Source: Sphingomonas bisphenolicum (GTDB lineage: Bacteria > Pseudomonadota > Alphaproteobacteria > Sphingomonadales > Sphingomonadaceae). Taken from it: 64,000 bases of DNA. The stretch covers positions 372,001-436,000 of the forward strand of contig NZ_AP018817.1 in NCBI RefSeq assembly GCF_024349785.1, written 5' to 3'. The notes beneath the pieces were generated by a model, which was not told the DNA's origin, did not search any database, and saw nothing but the letters and a program-made list of their open reading frames with translations. Below, piece after piece: positions 1 through 9,750 of this stretch. Position numbers and translations under genes: made by a program. Position 1 is the first letter of the stretch; every line of letters begins with the position of its first letter.

Positions 1-801
1 CTTCAGCCCCTGCGCCACGAAGGCGCGGTTGAGGCCCTTCAATTGCGCGACGTCCGCCACCGTGCCGAGCGCGACGATATCGAGCAACTCCATCAGCGCC
101 GGCTCGCTGCGACTGGCGAACCAGCCCCGCGCCCGCAAGACCCGCACCAGCGCCGCGCCGAGCAGGAAGGCGACGCCGACCGCGGCCAGATGGCCATGCA
201 CCGCCGCGCCGTCATTCTCGTCCAGCCGGTTGGGGTTCACCAGGGCAAAGGCTTCGGGCAGCGTGGTCGAGCATTTATGATGATCGACCACGACGACGTC
301 GACGCCGGTCGCCCTGGCCATCGACAGCGCCTCGAACGCCTGCGCGCCGCAATCGACGGTGACGATCAGGGTCGCGCCCTCCCCCGCCAGCCGCACCAGC
401 GCCTCGCCCGACGGGCCATAGCCTTCCATCAGACGGTCGGGGATATAGGGTTTCGCGTGCAGCCCCAGGTCGCGCAGCAACCGGATCAGCAGCGCCGCGC
501 TGGTCGCGCCGTCGACGTCATAATCGCCGAAGATACGGACATCCTCGCCGCGCTGCACCGCGTCGGCCAGCCGATCGGCGGCCGCATCCATGTCGCGGAA
601 CAGGCTGGGGTCGGGCATGAACTGGCGGATGGTAGGATTGCGGTGGGCATCGACTGCGTCGCGCGGACACCCCCGCGCCAGCAGCAATTGCGTCACCAGA
701 TCGTCGGGCAGATAGGTGGCGTCGCGCCCGTCGGCGTTGCCGCCCCGCCAGCGCCAGGGCTGGCCCGAAATCGATCGCGAGATATTGAGCGCAAATGTCA
801 T
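1..801 (-). CDS. recJ: Single-stranded-DNA exonuclease RecJ (3' end missing)
   Basis: RecJ degrades single-stranded DNA 5' to 3' in recombination and mismatch repair in the cytoplasm. The visible 267 codons are the N-terminal part; the gene runs off the left edge. The DHH-phosphoesterase signature is clear: GDYDVDG (motif I, metal-binding Asp residues), a later VDCG, and VVVVDHHK (the DHH motif that names the family). The start ATG at 799-801 is the natural one, giving MTFALNISRS. It is divergent from tamA, with about 140 bases between them for both promoters. The family call is secure; nothing can be said about the C-terminal OB-fold, which lies outside the window. Confidence 0.95.
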   Translation of the reverse strand, partial: MTFALNISRSISGQPWRWRGGNADGRDATYLPDDLVTQLLLARGCPRDAVDAHRNPTIRQFMPDPSLFRDMDAAADRLADAVQRGEDVRIFGDYDVDGATSAALLIRLLRDLGLHAKPYIPDRLMEGYGPSGEALVRLAGEGATLIVTVDCGAQAFEALSMARATGVDVVVVDHHKCSTTLPEAFALVNPNRLDENDGAAVHGHLAAVGVAFLLGAALVRVLRARGWFASRSEPALMELLDIVALGTVADVAQLKGLNRAFVAQGLK

Positions 802-940
802 GCAAAGCCTCTAGCCTTGTGCGAGTCCCGTGGGAAGCGCGGCAAATCCTGTTGTAGGTGGAACCGAGGCAACTTGTTGAGCGTATTGCCTCTTTACCGC
901 GCGTGTGGAATGCACGGTGCAAAGGGGGCATCGTAGGTTC

Positions 941-3073
941 ATGACGAGACGACAGGCATATCATGTCCGGCGCATAATGGCCGTGGCGCTGATGACAGCC
1001 TCGTCCCTGCCGCTGATGGCCCAAGCCCAGTCGACGCCCGTACCCGATCCCAGCCTTCCTCATGAAGCGACCCAGGGCGAAGAGCCGATCCTGCCCGACG
1101 ACCAGTTCGAGGCGCGGTTGCCCAAGGCAGCGACTCCGGACCAGGCCAATCCCGACGCGCCCCTGCCCTCGATCGAGAGCTGGATCGACCAGCAGATGCC
1201 GCAGTCATCGAACGCGCCAACCGAATTGCCGCCAGCGATCGATCCGGCCGAGGAACAGGAACTGGCCCAGCCGCTGCCGCCGCTCGACAGCGTGACCGTC
1301 CCGACCAATGTCGCGGACAATAATAATGCCAACGCGAAGCAGCCCGACATACGCTACGCCACCAGCATCGAAGGGTTCGGCAAGACCGGGCTGGAGGACG
1401 AGTTCCGCGCCGAATCCGCGCTGATCGACGGCAAGGGCAAGGCGGAAACCGCGGCCATGGTGCAGGCGCGCGCGCAGGAGGATGAGAAGCTCGCGACGCG
1501 CCTCTTCTATTCGCAGGGCTATTATGACGCGACGGCGCTCGCCAGCCTGGACCATGCCGGTGACGGGACGCTGAAGGCGGTGATCTCCGTAACGCCGGGC
1601 AAACGCTACAAGATCGGCGACATCGTCATCAATGCCGGGCCGACGGTGCCGCCCGGCCTGGTCCGCGACAGCCTGCCGCTCAACACCGGCGATTATATCG
1701 TCGCGACCCTGGTCGAAGGCGCGGAGGCCAATGTCGCGTTGAAGCTGCCCGAAAATGGCTATCCCTTCGCAAAGGTCGGGGACCGCGACATATTGCTCGA
1801 TCCCGCGACGGTGACGGGCGACTATACGCTGCCGGTGGATACCGGCCCGCGCGGCACGTTCCGCAAGATCACCACCAGCGGCGACAAACAGGCGTTCGGC
1901 GCCGACCATATGGAAGTCATCAAGCGCTACACGCCGGGCGAACTCTATGACAGCCGCAAGGTGGACGATCTGCGCAAGGCGCTGGTCGCGACGTCGCTGT
2001 TTTCCAGCGTGTCGGTGGAGCCGGTGCAGACCGGCGAGGCGGGGCCGGACGGCACCGAATATGTCGATCTGGCCGTCGAGCAGGAAGCCGGGCCACCCCG
2101 CACGCTGGCGGGCGAAGCGGGCTATGGCACCGGCCAGGGCTTCCGCGCCGAGGGGACATGGACCCATCGCAACCTCTTCCCGCCGGAAGGCGCGCTGATC
2201 CTGGGCGCGATCGCGGGCACCCAGGAACAGGGCGCGTCGGCGACCTTCCGCCGGTCCAATGCGGGCAAGCGCGACAGGACGTTCCAGACCGGCATCACGC
2301 TCAACCACCAGAATTACGATGCCTATGAGGCGTTTACGGCGGGCCTCAACATCGGCTGGTCGCGCCAGTCCACCCCGATCTTCCAGAAGCGCTGGACCTA
2401 CAGCTATGGCGCGGAAATCCTGCTGACCAACGAGCAGGTGGTGATCGACCCGGCCACCGCTGACAAGACGCGGCGCACCTATTTCATCGGCGGTCTGCCG
2501 GTGCAGATCGGCTATGATCGCTCCAACGACCTGCTCAACCCGACCAAGGGCTTCCGCGCCAATCTGCGCGCCGAACCGGAAGGGTCGTTGCAGGGGAATT
2601 TCTCGCCCTATCTGCGCGCCAGTTTCGACCTGACCGGCTATTATCCGGTGTCGGACAACCTGGTCATTGCGGGACGGGCCAAGGTCGGCACCATCACCGG
2701 GGTCAGCCGCGGCGATGTCGCGCCATCGCGGCGCATCTATGCGGGCGGCGGCGGATCGGTACGCGGGTTCGGCTATCAGGAACTGGGGCCGAAGGACGCG
2801 AACAACGATCCGATCGGCGGCCGGTCGGTCAATGAATTTGCGGTCGAGGGCCGTTATCGCTTCGGCAACTATGGCGTCGTCGCCTTCGTGGACGCCGGTC
2901 AGGTCTATGAAAGCTCCATGCCGCAATTTTCCGACATGCGCTACGGCGTCGGCCTGGGCGGCCGCTTCTACACCAATTTCGGTCCGTTCCGCGCGGACAT
3001 CGCCATGCCGATCAACCGGCAGCCCGGCGAGTCCAAATTCGCGCTCTATATCGGCATCGGGCAGGCTTTCTGA
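941..3073 (+). CDS. tamA: Outer-membrane translocation and assembly protein TamA (Omp85/BamA family)
   Basis: Predicted outer-membrane subunit of the translocation and assembly module, which helps insert autotransporters and other barrels. The 710-residue product has a signal peptide ending near MAQAQS, then a long Pro/Gln/Asp-rich disordered segment (about 30-140), POTRA-like repeats, and a C-terminal Omp85 barrel with the RGFGYQE motif (cf. VRGF of strand 16) and a terminal Phe typical of barrels. An upstream in-frame start exists at 905, but ATG 941 gives a proper signal peptide and has a G-rich ribosome site about 12 bases upstream. Its TGA overlaps the ATG of tamB by one base, so the two are translationally coupled. 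The disordered N-terminal extension is longer than in E. coli TamA. Confidence 0.9.
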   Translation: MTRRQAYHVRRIMAVALMTASSLPLMAQAQSTPVPDPSLPHEATQGEEPILPDDQFEARLPKAATPDQANPDAPLPSIESWIDQQMPQSSNAPTELPPAIDPAEEQELAQPLPPLDSVTVPTNVADNNNANAKQPDIRYATSIEGFGKTGLEDEFRAESALIDGKGKAETAAMVQARAQEDEKLATRLFYSQGYYDATALASLDHAGDGTLKAVISVTPGKRYKIGDIVINAGPTVPPGLVRDSLPLNTGDYIVATLVEGAEANVALKLPENGYPFAKVGDRDILLDPATVTGDYTLPVDTGPRGTFRKITTSGDKQAFGADHMEVIKRYTPGELYDSRKVDDLRKALVATSLFSSVSVEPVQTGEAGPDGTEYVDLAVEQEAGPPRTLAGEAGYGTGQGFRAEGTWTHRNLFPPEGALILGAIAGTQEQGASATFRRSNAGKRDRTFQTGITLNHQNYDAYEAFTAGLNIGWSRQSTPIFQKRWTYSYGAEILLTNEQVVIDPATADKTRRTYFIGGLPVQIGYDRSNDLLNPTKGFRANLRAEPEGSLQGNFSPYLRASFDLTGYYPVSDNLVIAGRAKVGTITGVSRGDVAPSRRIYAGGGGSVRGFGYQELGPKDANNDPIGGRSVNEFAVEGRYRFGNYGVVAFVDAGQVYESSMPQFSDMRYGVGLGGRFYTNFGPFRADIAMPINRQPGESKFALYIGIGQAF

Positions 3074-6000
3074 TGGCGCAGGACGACATCATGCCCGCCG
3101 GCGACGACGCAACCCAGACGATCGTCATTCGCGAAAAGCGCCCGCTGTGGCAGAAGATCGCGATCGGCCTCATCGGCCTGATCCTCGCGCTGGTCCTGCT
3201 GGCGGGCGGATTGCTGCTTGGCCTCAATACCCAGCCGGGCAAGAAATTCCTGATCCAGCAGATCGCCGCGCTCCAGATGGAATCGGGCATGAAGATCGAG
3301 GTCGGCCGGATTGACGGGTCGATCTACAGCGACATGACGATCCACGATCTGGTGCTGCGCGACCCCAAGGGCGTGTTCGCGGTCAGCCCGAAGGTCCATG
3401 TCGTGTGGCGGCCGTTCCGCTACGTCAACAACCATATCTCGGTCAGCCTGCTGGAAACGCCGCTGGTCGTGCTGGCGCGCAGCCCGCAGTTCAATGTCGT
3501 CGCGAGCGATCCCAATGCGCCGATCCTGCCGGACCTGGACATCGACGTCGACCGGATGAAGATCGGCAAGTTCATCCTGGCCAAGCCGGTGATCGGGCAG
3601 AAGCGCGAGATCGCGATCGACGGCGTCACCCATATCGCCGACGGCCGGGCTATCCTGTCCGCCGATGCGATCGTCGACAGCGGCGACCGGCTGCAGGCGA
3701 AGCTGGACGCAGTGCCCGACCAGAACCGCCTGGCGATGAGCGGCACGCTGACCGCGCCCAAGGGCGGCGTCATCGCCGCGATGACTGGCCTGACCGATGG
3801 CGTCACCGCGACGCTGGACGGCAAGGGGACGTGGCAGGCCTGGGACGGGCGGGTCGTCGCGACCTCGCCCAAGGGCGAGCTGGCGAATATCGCTTTGTCG
3901 GCGCGGAACGGCAATTTCACCGCCAAAGGCCCGGTGCGTCCGGGGCTGGTCTTCGCCGGCACCGTCGATCGGCTCACCGCGCCGCAACTGGACGTCGATC
4001 TGTTCGCCGGGCTGAACGAGCGGCGCGTCAATATCAAGGGCACGTTGCGCTCGCCCGCCATGAGCGCCGACGCGCAGGGGCTGATCGACCTCGGCAAAAG
4101 CCAGTTTAGCGCGCTCAGGATCAACGCCGCGCTGCTGACGCCCGGCGCGATCATGGAGAAGGTGAAGGGTCGCGACGTGCGTGCCTCCATCATCCTCGAC
4201 GGGCCGATGGCGACGCCGTTCATCGATTATGACATTACCGCCAAGAGCCTGGCGTTCGACGCCACCGGCATCGAGAATCTGAAGGCCAGCGGCCGGGCGG
4301 TGATCGACAGCGATCGCATCCGCATTCCGATCAGCGCCACCGCCACCCGCGTCACCGGCCTCAATGCCGCAGCGGGCGGCCTGCTGCAAAATCTGCGCGT
4401 GAAGGGCGACTTCGCCTATGCCGCAGGCAAGCTGATCAGCGACAATCTGAAGATCGACAGCGACCGGGTGGACGCCACCGCCATCGTGCTGGCCGACCTC
4501 GACAATGCGCTCTATCGCGGGGCGCTCAAAGGTCGAGTCAACGATTATAAGATCGACGGAGTCGGCATCGTCAACCTCAATACCGATGTCGAACTGGTGC
4601 CCGGCCCCAAGGGCGGCTTTGGCCTGTCGGGCCGCTTCGGCGTGCGCACCGCGCGCTGGGAGAATGCCTCGGTCCGCGATTTCCTGGGCGGCAATGCGGT
4701 CGCCAGCGGCAAGATCGGCATGACGCCGGAGGGCAAGTTCACGCTGGCGGGCCTGAAAGGCGCGGCGCCCAACTTCACGATCCACAGCGGCTCCGGCAGC
4801 TATGACACTGACGGGCAGGTCGCGTTCGACGCGACGGCGTCGTCCAAACAATATGGGCCGCTCGCGCTGACCGTTCGGGGCACGATGGAGCGGCCGCAGG
4901 CGGTGTTGCGCGCGGCGCGGCCCAATGTCGGCGTGCAACTGACCGACGTGGTGGCCAAGCTGAATGGCGAGGCGGCAGGATACCGGCTCGAAGCCACCGG
5001 CGGGTCGCCCTATGGGCCTTTCTTCGCCAATGTGTTGATCCGCACGGCGAAAGGCCCGCTGACCATCGACGTCACCAAGGCACGCTTCGCCGGGGTCGAC
5101 ATGAACGGCCGCATCCAGCAAAGCCCCGCCGGCCCCTTTACCGGGCAGCTCGCCATGAACGGCTCGGGCATCACCGGCGCGATCCGGCTGGCGGCCGTGG
5201 GCAAGGTGCAGGGCGTGGACGTCAACGCCACCGCCAGCAACGCCAAACTGCCGGGCGAGGCCGATGTCGTGATCGGCCGGGCGATCGTCACCGCCTCCAT
5301 GCTGCTGACCGAGCAACCCCAGATCAAGGCCGATGCGCAGATCGCCAACGCCGCCTATGGCGCCTATGTGGTGCGAAAGGCGCGGGCGCGGATCGACTAT
5401 CAGGGCGGACGCGGACGCGCGCAACTGGTCGCCGACGGCTCCAGCGGCGTGCCCTTCTCGATCGCCGCCAACGCCGCGTTGCGCCCGAACCTCTATGCCG
5501 TGGCCTTGCAGGGCAAGGCGGCGAACATCGACTTCCGCCTGGCTCAGCCGGCCATCATCCGCAGCGAGCCGGGCGGCTATCGCCTGGAGCCGGCTACGCT
5601 GGTGCTGCCGCAGGGCAAGGTGGACCTGGCCGGTCGCTTCGGCGACACGACCGTGGCGCAGGCGCGGTTCAAGGATTTCGACCTCGCCATCGCCAATATG
5701 GCCGCGCCCGGCCTGGGCATCGGCGGGCGGATGACGGGCACGCTGGACTATGCGCAGAAGGGCAGCGCCTTCCCTACCGCGACCACGCGCCTCGCGATCA
5801 ATGACTTCCGCCGATCCAGCCTGACCGCCGTGTCCGACCCGGTGTCGATGAGCGTCGAAGGCAAGCTGTCGTCGGCGGGCGGCGACCTGCGCGGGCTGAT
5901 CCGCGAGGGCAGCAGCACGCTGGGCCGCTTCACCGCGACGCTCGCTCCTCCGGGCGCCGGTGCAAGCTGGGCCGAGCAGTTGCAGAATGCGCCGCTGGGC

Positions 6001-7296
6001 GGCGGCATCCGCTATGCCGGCCCGGCCGACGTGCTCTTCTCCTTCGCCGGCCTGGCCGACCAGCAGCTGACCGGCGGGCTGGCGGTGGCGGCCGACTTTA
6101 GCGGGCGGCTGAGCGATCCGCGGCTGAACGGCGTGGTGCGCGCCAATGCGCTGACCTATGAGAATGAGACGTTCGGCACGCGCGTCACCCAGATGAAGCT
6201 GGATGGCCGTTTCACCAACGACCATCTGGAGATTCGCGATTTCTCCGGCCGCGCGGGCGACGGCACGGTGCAGGCGTCGGGCAATGTCGGGCTGGCCGCC
6301 GCGAGCGGCTTCCCGATGGATATCGCGGTCAAGTTGAACCGCGCGCGGCTGGCGCGCAGCGAAGCGATCACCAGCGTCGTCAGCGGCACGATTAACATCA
6401 GCAACAGCCCGGCCAATGGCGGCCTGATCAAGGGCGACCTGAACCTGCCCGAAACCCGGTACAAGGTAGCCTGGCAGGGCGGGACCGAAATCCGACAGCT
6501 CGCCGGGGTGCGGCGCAATGGCGAAGGCGGCGACGCGCTCGACCAGCGACTGGCCGCGCGCAAGGCGGCGGCGGCCAAGCCCGCCGACTGGAAGCTGGAC
6601 ATCCGGGTGAAGGCCGATAATGAAATCTATGTCACCGGCATGGGGCTGGATTCCGAATGGAAGACCAATATGCGCATCACCGGCACGACCGCCAATCCGC
6701 GCATCATTGGCAAGATCGAGGTGATCCGCGGCCGCTACAGCTTCTCGGGCCATCAGTTCGACCTGGAACAGGGCGTCATCACCTTCAATGGCCCGATGAT
6801 GAATCCGATCCTGGCGATCAAGGCGCAGACCCGGATCGACACGGTGACGGCGGGCATCCAGGTGACGGGATCGGCGCAGCAGCCCGATATCGCCTTCATC
6901 TCCACGCCGACCTTGCCGCAGGACGAAATCCTCTCGCGGATCCTGTTCGGGGACAATGTCGCCAACCTGTCGCCGATGCAGGCGGTGCAACTGGCGGCGG
7001 CGCTCAACGGACTGCGCGGCAGCAGCGGCGGGCTCAATCCGATGGGCAAGCTGCAGGGCGCGTCGGGCATCGACCGGATCGGCATCGTCGGCGGCGACGA
7101 CACCACCGGGCGCGGCACCTCGCTCGCCGTGGGCCAGCATATCTCCAACAATATCTATGTCGAGGTGATCACCGACTCCAAGGGCTTCACCGCCACCCAG
7201 CTGGAGATCGCGCTGTCCAAGACGCTGAGCCTGTTGTCGAAAACCGGCACCAATGCCGGATCGTCGGCCAACCTGCGCTATTCGAAGGATTATTGA
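3073..7296 (+). CDS. tamB: Translocation and assembly module protein TamB (DUF490)
   Basis: Inner-membrane-anchored periplasm-spanning partner of TamA; members of this AsmA-like family form a long beta-taco groove implicated in barrel assembly and phospholipid transfer to the outer membrane. The 1407-residue product has one N-terminal membrane segment (about 32-55, IGLIGLILALVLLAGG), then long beta-rich repeats. The conserved C-terminal DUF490 region includes GRYSFSGHQFDLEQGVI, LPQDEILSRILFG and a closing region ending in NLRYSKDY. Length is in the normal range for the family (1200-1500). The start overlaps the tamA stop by one base. The opposite strand is also open for over 1300 codons, which is a composition artefact. 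Confidence 0.93.
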   Translation: MAQDDIMPAGDDATQTIVIREKRPLWQKIAIGLIGLILALVLLAGGLLLGLNTQPGKKFLIQQIAALQMESGMKIEVGRIDGSIYSDMTIHDLVLRDPKGVFAVSPKVHVVWRPFRYVNNHISVSLLETPLVVLARSPQFNVVASDPNAPILPDLDIDVDRMKIGKFILAKPVIGQKREIAIDGVTHIADGRAILSADAIVDSGDRLQAKLDAVPDQNRLAMSGTLTAPKGGVIAAMTGLTDGVTATLDGKGTWQAWDGRVVATSPKGELANIALSARNGNFTAKGPVRPGLVFAGTVDRLTAPQLDVDLFAGLNERRVNIKGTLRSPAMSADAQGLIDLGKSQFSALRINAALLTPGAIMEKVKGRDVRASIILDGPMATPFIDYDITAKSLAFDATGIENLKASGRAVIDSDRIRIPISATATRVTGLNAAAGGLLQNLRVKGDFAYAAGKLISDNLKIDSDRVDATAIVLADLDNALYRGALKGRVNDYKIDGVGIVNLNTDVELVPGPKGGFGLSGRFGVRTARWENASVRDFLGGNAVASGKIGMTPEGKFTLAGLKGAAPNFTIHSGSGSYDTDGQVAFDATASSKQYGPLALTVRGTMERPQAVLRAARPNVGVQLTDVVAKLNGEAAGYRLEATGGSPYGPFFANVLIRTAKGPLTIDVTKARFAGVDMNGRIQQSPAGPFTGQLAMNGSGITGAIRLAAVGKVQGVDVNATASNAKLPGEADVVIGRAIVTASMLLTEQPQIKADAQIANAAYGAYVVRKARARIDYQGGRGRAQLVADGSSGVPFSIAANAALRPNLYAVALQGKAANIDFRLAQPAIIRSEPGGYRLEPATLVLPQGKVDLAGRFGDTTVAQARFKDFDLAIANMAAPGLGIGGRMTGTLDYAQKGSAFPTATTRLAINDFRRSSLTAVSDPVSMSVEGKLSSAGGDLRGLIREGSSTLGRFTATLAPPGAGASWAEQLQNAPLGGGIRYAGPADVLFSFAGLADQQLTGGLAVAADFSGRLSDPRLNGVVRANALTYENETFGTRVTQMKLDGRFTNDHLEIRDFSGRAGDGTVQASGNVGLAAASGFPMDIAVKLNRARLARSEAITSVVSGTINISNSPANGGLIKGDLNLPETRYKVAWQGGTEIRQLAGVRRNGEGGDALDQRLAARKAAAAKPADWKLDIRVKADNEIYVTGMGLDSEWKTNMRITGTTANPRIIGKIEVIRGRYSFSGHQFDLEQGVITFNGPMMNPILAIKAQTRIDTVTAGIQVTGSAQQPDIAFISTPTLPQDEILSRILFGDNVANLSPMQAVQLAAALNGLRGSSGGLNPMGKLQGASGIDRIGIVGGDDTTGRGTSLAVGQHISNNIYVEVITDSKGFTATQLEIALSKTLSLLSKTGTNAGSSANLRYSKDY

Positions 7297-7401
7297 GCGC
7301 AGCGCGTCGATGAACGGGTGTGCCGCCGGTCCAGGTGCCGGTGATGCTATGTGGGCGTTAACGGCGCGGGCACCCGGACGAAGCCCTCTGACGGCGCCCT
7401 G

Positions 7402-8205
7402 CTAGAAAAACTCGTCCAGCATCAGGTGGAATTGCAACTTGGCACGGTCTAGGTCATGCGCGCCATATTGGTCGAGGAACCGGCGCTGAAGCGGTGCATC
7501 GAACTCCCCTAGGCAGTTCCATAGGATGGCGATATCCTGGTAGCGATCAGCAATCCCGACCCGGCCGACGTCAATGCATCCAACCACAGCTCCATCGGCC
7601 ATCAGCAGGTTATCGAGCGAGAAGTCGCCGTGCGTTACGACCGGGTCGGGCGCAAACGGCAGGAGGCCGTTCATGGCGTCCCATACCGCCTGCGCCGTCC
7701 AGCCCGCTCGCTCGTCGTCAAAATCATCTTCGTCCACCAGACCCGCGTCCAGGCGATCCCGCGCCTTGGCAAGCCGATATGCATGATCGCTATCGAAGGG
7801 GCATGCGCTGGTCGGAACAGCATGCAGCCGGCGCATGAACGCGGCAAGCGCATCGACGATGGCGATGGATTTGTGCGGATCATCCGTCAGGCACTGGTAA
7901 GCGGTCTGCCCCGTGAGCGCCGTCATCACCAACCATGATTCGTCGGGCGTGCTGGCAGAATACATGATGCGCGGCACCGGCATATGGGTCGCGAGCCAGC
8001 GGAGCCTGACCGTCTCATCCAATATATCGGCCGCCACGTCGCCCCCGCCATATTTCAGGAACAGGTCGGGCCGATCTGCCCGTTGGAGACGATAGACCGA
8101 TCCCCCCGATTCCCCGGTGGTGTCACGACACCATCGATAGCCTGACAATAGGGCCGCAAGACTTTCAGGCATGGCTAGGGGTGCGGGCGTTTCCTCCAGC
8201 ATCAT
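7402..8205 (-). CDS. Aminoglycoside 3'-phosphotransferase-like kinase (APH(3') family)
   Basis: Protein of 267 residues resembling APH(3') enzymes, which inactivate kanamycin and neomycin by ATP-dependent phosphorylation. Seen: a nucleotide-binding Lys (LFLKYG, Lys51), the catalytic loop VTHGDFSLDNLL (Asp194 as base, Asn199), the metal-binding Asp in CIDVGRVGIADRYQDIA (Asp212), and a C-terminus ending LDEFF as in classical APH(3') proteins. All residues needed for kinase activity appear present and the length matches the family (about 260-270). It stands alone, without transposase or integron features, so it is probably a chromosomal homologue. Substrate cannot be read from sequence; it could act on another small molecule. 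Confidence 0.87.
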   Translation of the reverse strand: MMLEETPAPLAMPESLAALLSGYRWCRDTTGESGGSVYRLQRADRPDLFLKYGGGDVAADILDETVRLRWLATHMPVPRIMYSASTPDESWLVMTALTGQTAYQCLTDDPHKSIAIVDALAAFMRRLHAVPTSACPFDSDHAYRLAKARDRLDAGLVDEDDFDDERAGWTAQAVWDAMNGLLPFAPDPVVTHGDFSLDNLLMADGAVVGCIDVGRVGIADRYQDIAILWNCLGEFDAPLQRRFLDQYGAHDLDRAKLQFHLMLDEFF

Positions 8206-8305
8206 GTCGGCTCCCTGTCGATATACCCGGCTCGGACCGCGTTTGATAACGGCTGGACAAACAAGAGGAAAGAGGCGGCAGGAGAGACCTGATGCGCTGT
8301 GGGCG

Positions 8306-9091
8306 TCAGGCGTCCTCGCGCGTTACCGTAATCGACTGGGCGTTCATCATCGCGCCGCCGAAGACGGTCATGAAGGCGATGTCGGTGGCGTCGCGGCCGA
8401 CGGCAATGCGCACCATCGTCTCGACCGGCGCAAGGCCCGTCGAATCGACGATGTGCCAGGCGCCGTCGAGCCAGACTTCCACCACCGCGTGGAAGTCCGG
8501 CGGGTCGAGGCCGAGCGCATAGACCGACACGAGCCGCGCGGGAATGTCACGCGATCGGATCAACGCGGCGGTGAGATGGGCGAAGTCGCGGCAGACGCCC
8601 TGTTGCGCGACGAAGGTATCGGCCGCGGTGGTCGTGATGTCGGAACTGCCCGGCACATAGACGAGATTGTCATGCACCCAATCGACCAGGGCCTGCACCA
8701 GTGCGCCGCCCTGTAGGTCCGGGAAATGGCTGCTGACGAAGCTGCCGAACCGATCGGCCTCGCAATAGCGGCTGGGCCAGATGAACGGCAGCACCTCTTC
8801 GGGCAGGCTGGGCAGCGGACTTTTCGCGAGGCTGGCGATATCGACCGGCGCCCGATCGACATCCACGGTGGCGCGGTAGGTGCTGAGCATCCGGCCGGTG
8901 CTGGTGCGGGTCCAGGTGCGGCGGCCGATGCCGCTGCCGCCCACCTTGTTGGTCAACGGCCCGGCATTGTCGATGATATGCGACTGGGTGACGACCCGCT
9001 GGTCGGGCAGCGCCGCCGCCTCGACCGCTAGCAGTACGTCGGTCGGTTCGGCGAAGTCATAGTCGAGGATCGCTTCGATGGCGACGCGCAT
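8306..9091 (-). CDS. Transglutaminase-like cysteine protein
   Basis: Protein of 261 residues of the bacterial transglutaminase-like superfamily. The catalytic triad region is visible: Cys in QQGVCRDFAHL, His in PDFHAVVEVW and Asp in WHIVDSTGLAP. An N-terminal beta domain (about 1-100) precedes it, as in the two-domain bacterial family found next to alpha-E proteins. The upstream in-frame start at 9160 would add 23 residues of poor quality; ATG at 9089-9091 gives MRVAIEAILDYDF, typical of the family. Real substrate is unknown: such proteins may be peptidases, transglutaminases or peptidoglycan-acting enzymes. No signal peptide, so probably cytoplasmic. Confidence 0.82.
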   Translation of the reverse strand: MRVAIEAILDYDFAEPTDVLLAVEAAALPDQRVVTQSHIIDNAGPLTNKVGGSGIGRRTWTRTSTGRMLSTYRATVDVDRAPVDIASLAKSPLPSLPEEVLPFIWPSRYCEADRFGSFVSSHFPDLQGGALVQALVDWVHDNLVYVPGSSDITTTAADTFVAQQGVCRDFAHLTAALIRSRDIPARLVSVYALGLDPPDFHAVVEVWLDGAWHIVDSTGLAPVETMVRIAVGRDATDIAFMTVFGGAMMNAQSITVTREDA

Positions 9092-9638
9092 GGGATGGGT
9101 TCCAGTGTGAGAGGGGACGGGTCGAATCGGCGCGCCTGACCCAGCATCGGGAGGCTGCAAGGGGTTAGCAAGGGGCCATAGGCGGCGGCCGGATGGATAG
9201 CCGGAAGGAGGCGGGCTTGGTGGGTCTGTATGGTGGCGGGCATGGGCTGAAAAGCCTGCCCACGCTTTATGTTCCGCCGGGTCTGCGGTGACGCGGACGA
9301 AGGCCGATCGATATTCAGCCCGGCAGCCTGCACAGGCGATTTCCCGCGCCGCCGCTGCCCAGATAAGTTTAATATGCAGGACTCCGGGTCACGAAAACCA
9401 GCATGTTCCACGCGTCATCGCCCGAATATCGATCGGCCTGTGGCAGGACATCAGGCGATCAGAAACGGCAAGAATGCAGACAGCGACTGCACGAAGGGAT
9501 CGGAGGGTCCGCGGCGGACGATCGCGGGCGTTTTGCCGGCTCAACTACGCATATTTCCCGCTTATCCTGTTCTTTCGCTACGCTACCCCGATCCTGTCGG
9601 AAAGTCGGCGCCCGCCCTTCCTACGTTCGGTACACGGT

Positions 9639-9674
9639 AAAAGGCCCGTCGCGCGGGGACGCGACGGGCCTTTT
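9639..9674. terminator. Strong bidirectional intrinsic terminator
   Basis: Perfect 15-base inverted repeat, AAAAGGCCCGTCGCG and its complement, around a 6-base loop, giving an A-tract on one side and a T-tract on the other. It can act in both directions. On the minus strand it lies about 75 bases after the recA stop and is the likely recA terminator. No recognisable plus-strand gene precedes it. Confidence 0.85.
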
Positions 9675-9715
9675 CAGAGCGTGATGCGCAAGGCGGGCGA
9701 GAGCCGATGAACCGC

Positions 9716-9738
9716 CCCCCGGCTGATCCGGCCGGGGG
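9716..9738 (-). other. GC-rich hairpin just after recA
   Basis: Inverted repeat CCCCCGGC / GCCGGGGG with a 7-base loop, starting about a dozen bases after the recA stop. There is no clear T-tract, so it may protect the 3' end or assist the stronger terminator further downstream rather than terminate alone. Confidence 0.5.
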
Positions 9739-9750
9739 CTGTTTCAGGGC

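Larger units (their letters stand above)
9092..9750. other. Gap without a convincing gene
   Basis: About 660 bases between the transglutaminase start and the recA stop. Short open frames exist here but their translations are Arg/Ala-rich without recognisable motifs, and one reads straight through the terminator hairpin at 9639-9674. I see no tRNA-like or other recognisable structured RNA. It probably holds the promoter of the transglutaminase gene and the 3' untranslated region of recA. An unrecognised small RNA ending at the terminator cannot be excluded. Confidence 0.6.

Noticed and set aside
3046..7140. Very long open frame on the minus strand opposite tamB (over 1300 codons)
   Set aside because: The translation is rich in His, Arg, Gln and Ala without motifs, a typical mirror of GC-rich coding DNA; tamB on the plus strand has clear domains.
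9288..9710. 140-codon plus-strand frame in the gap before recA
   Set aside because: It runs through both arms of a perfect terminator hairpin, has no good ribosome site and no family resemblance.
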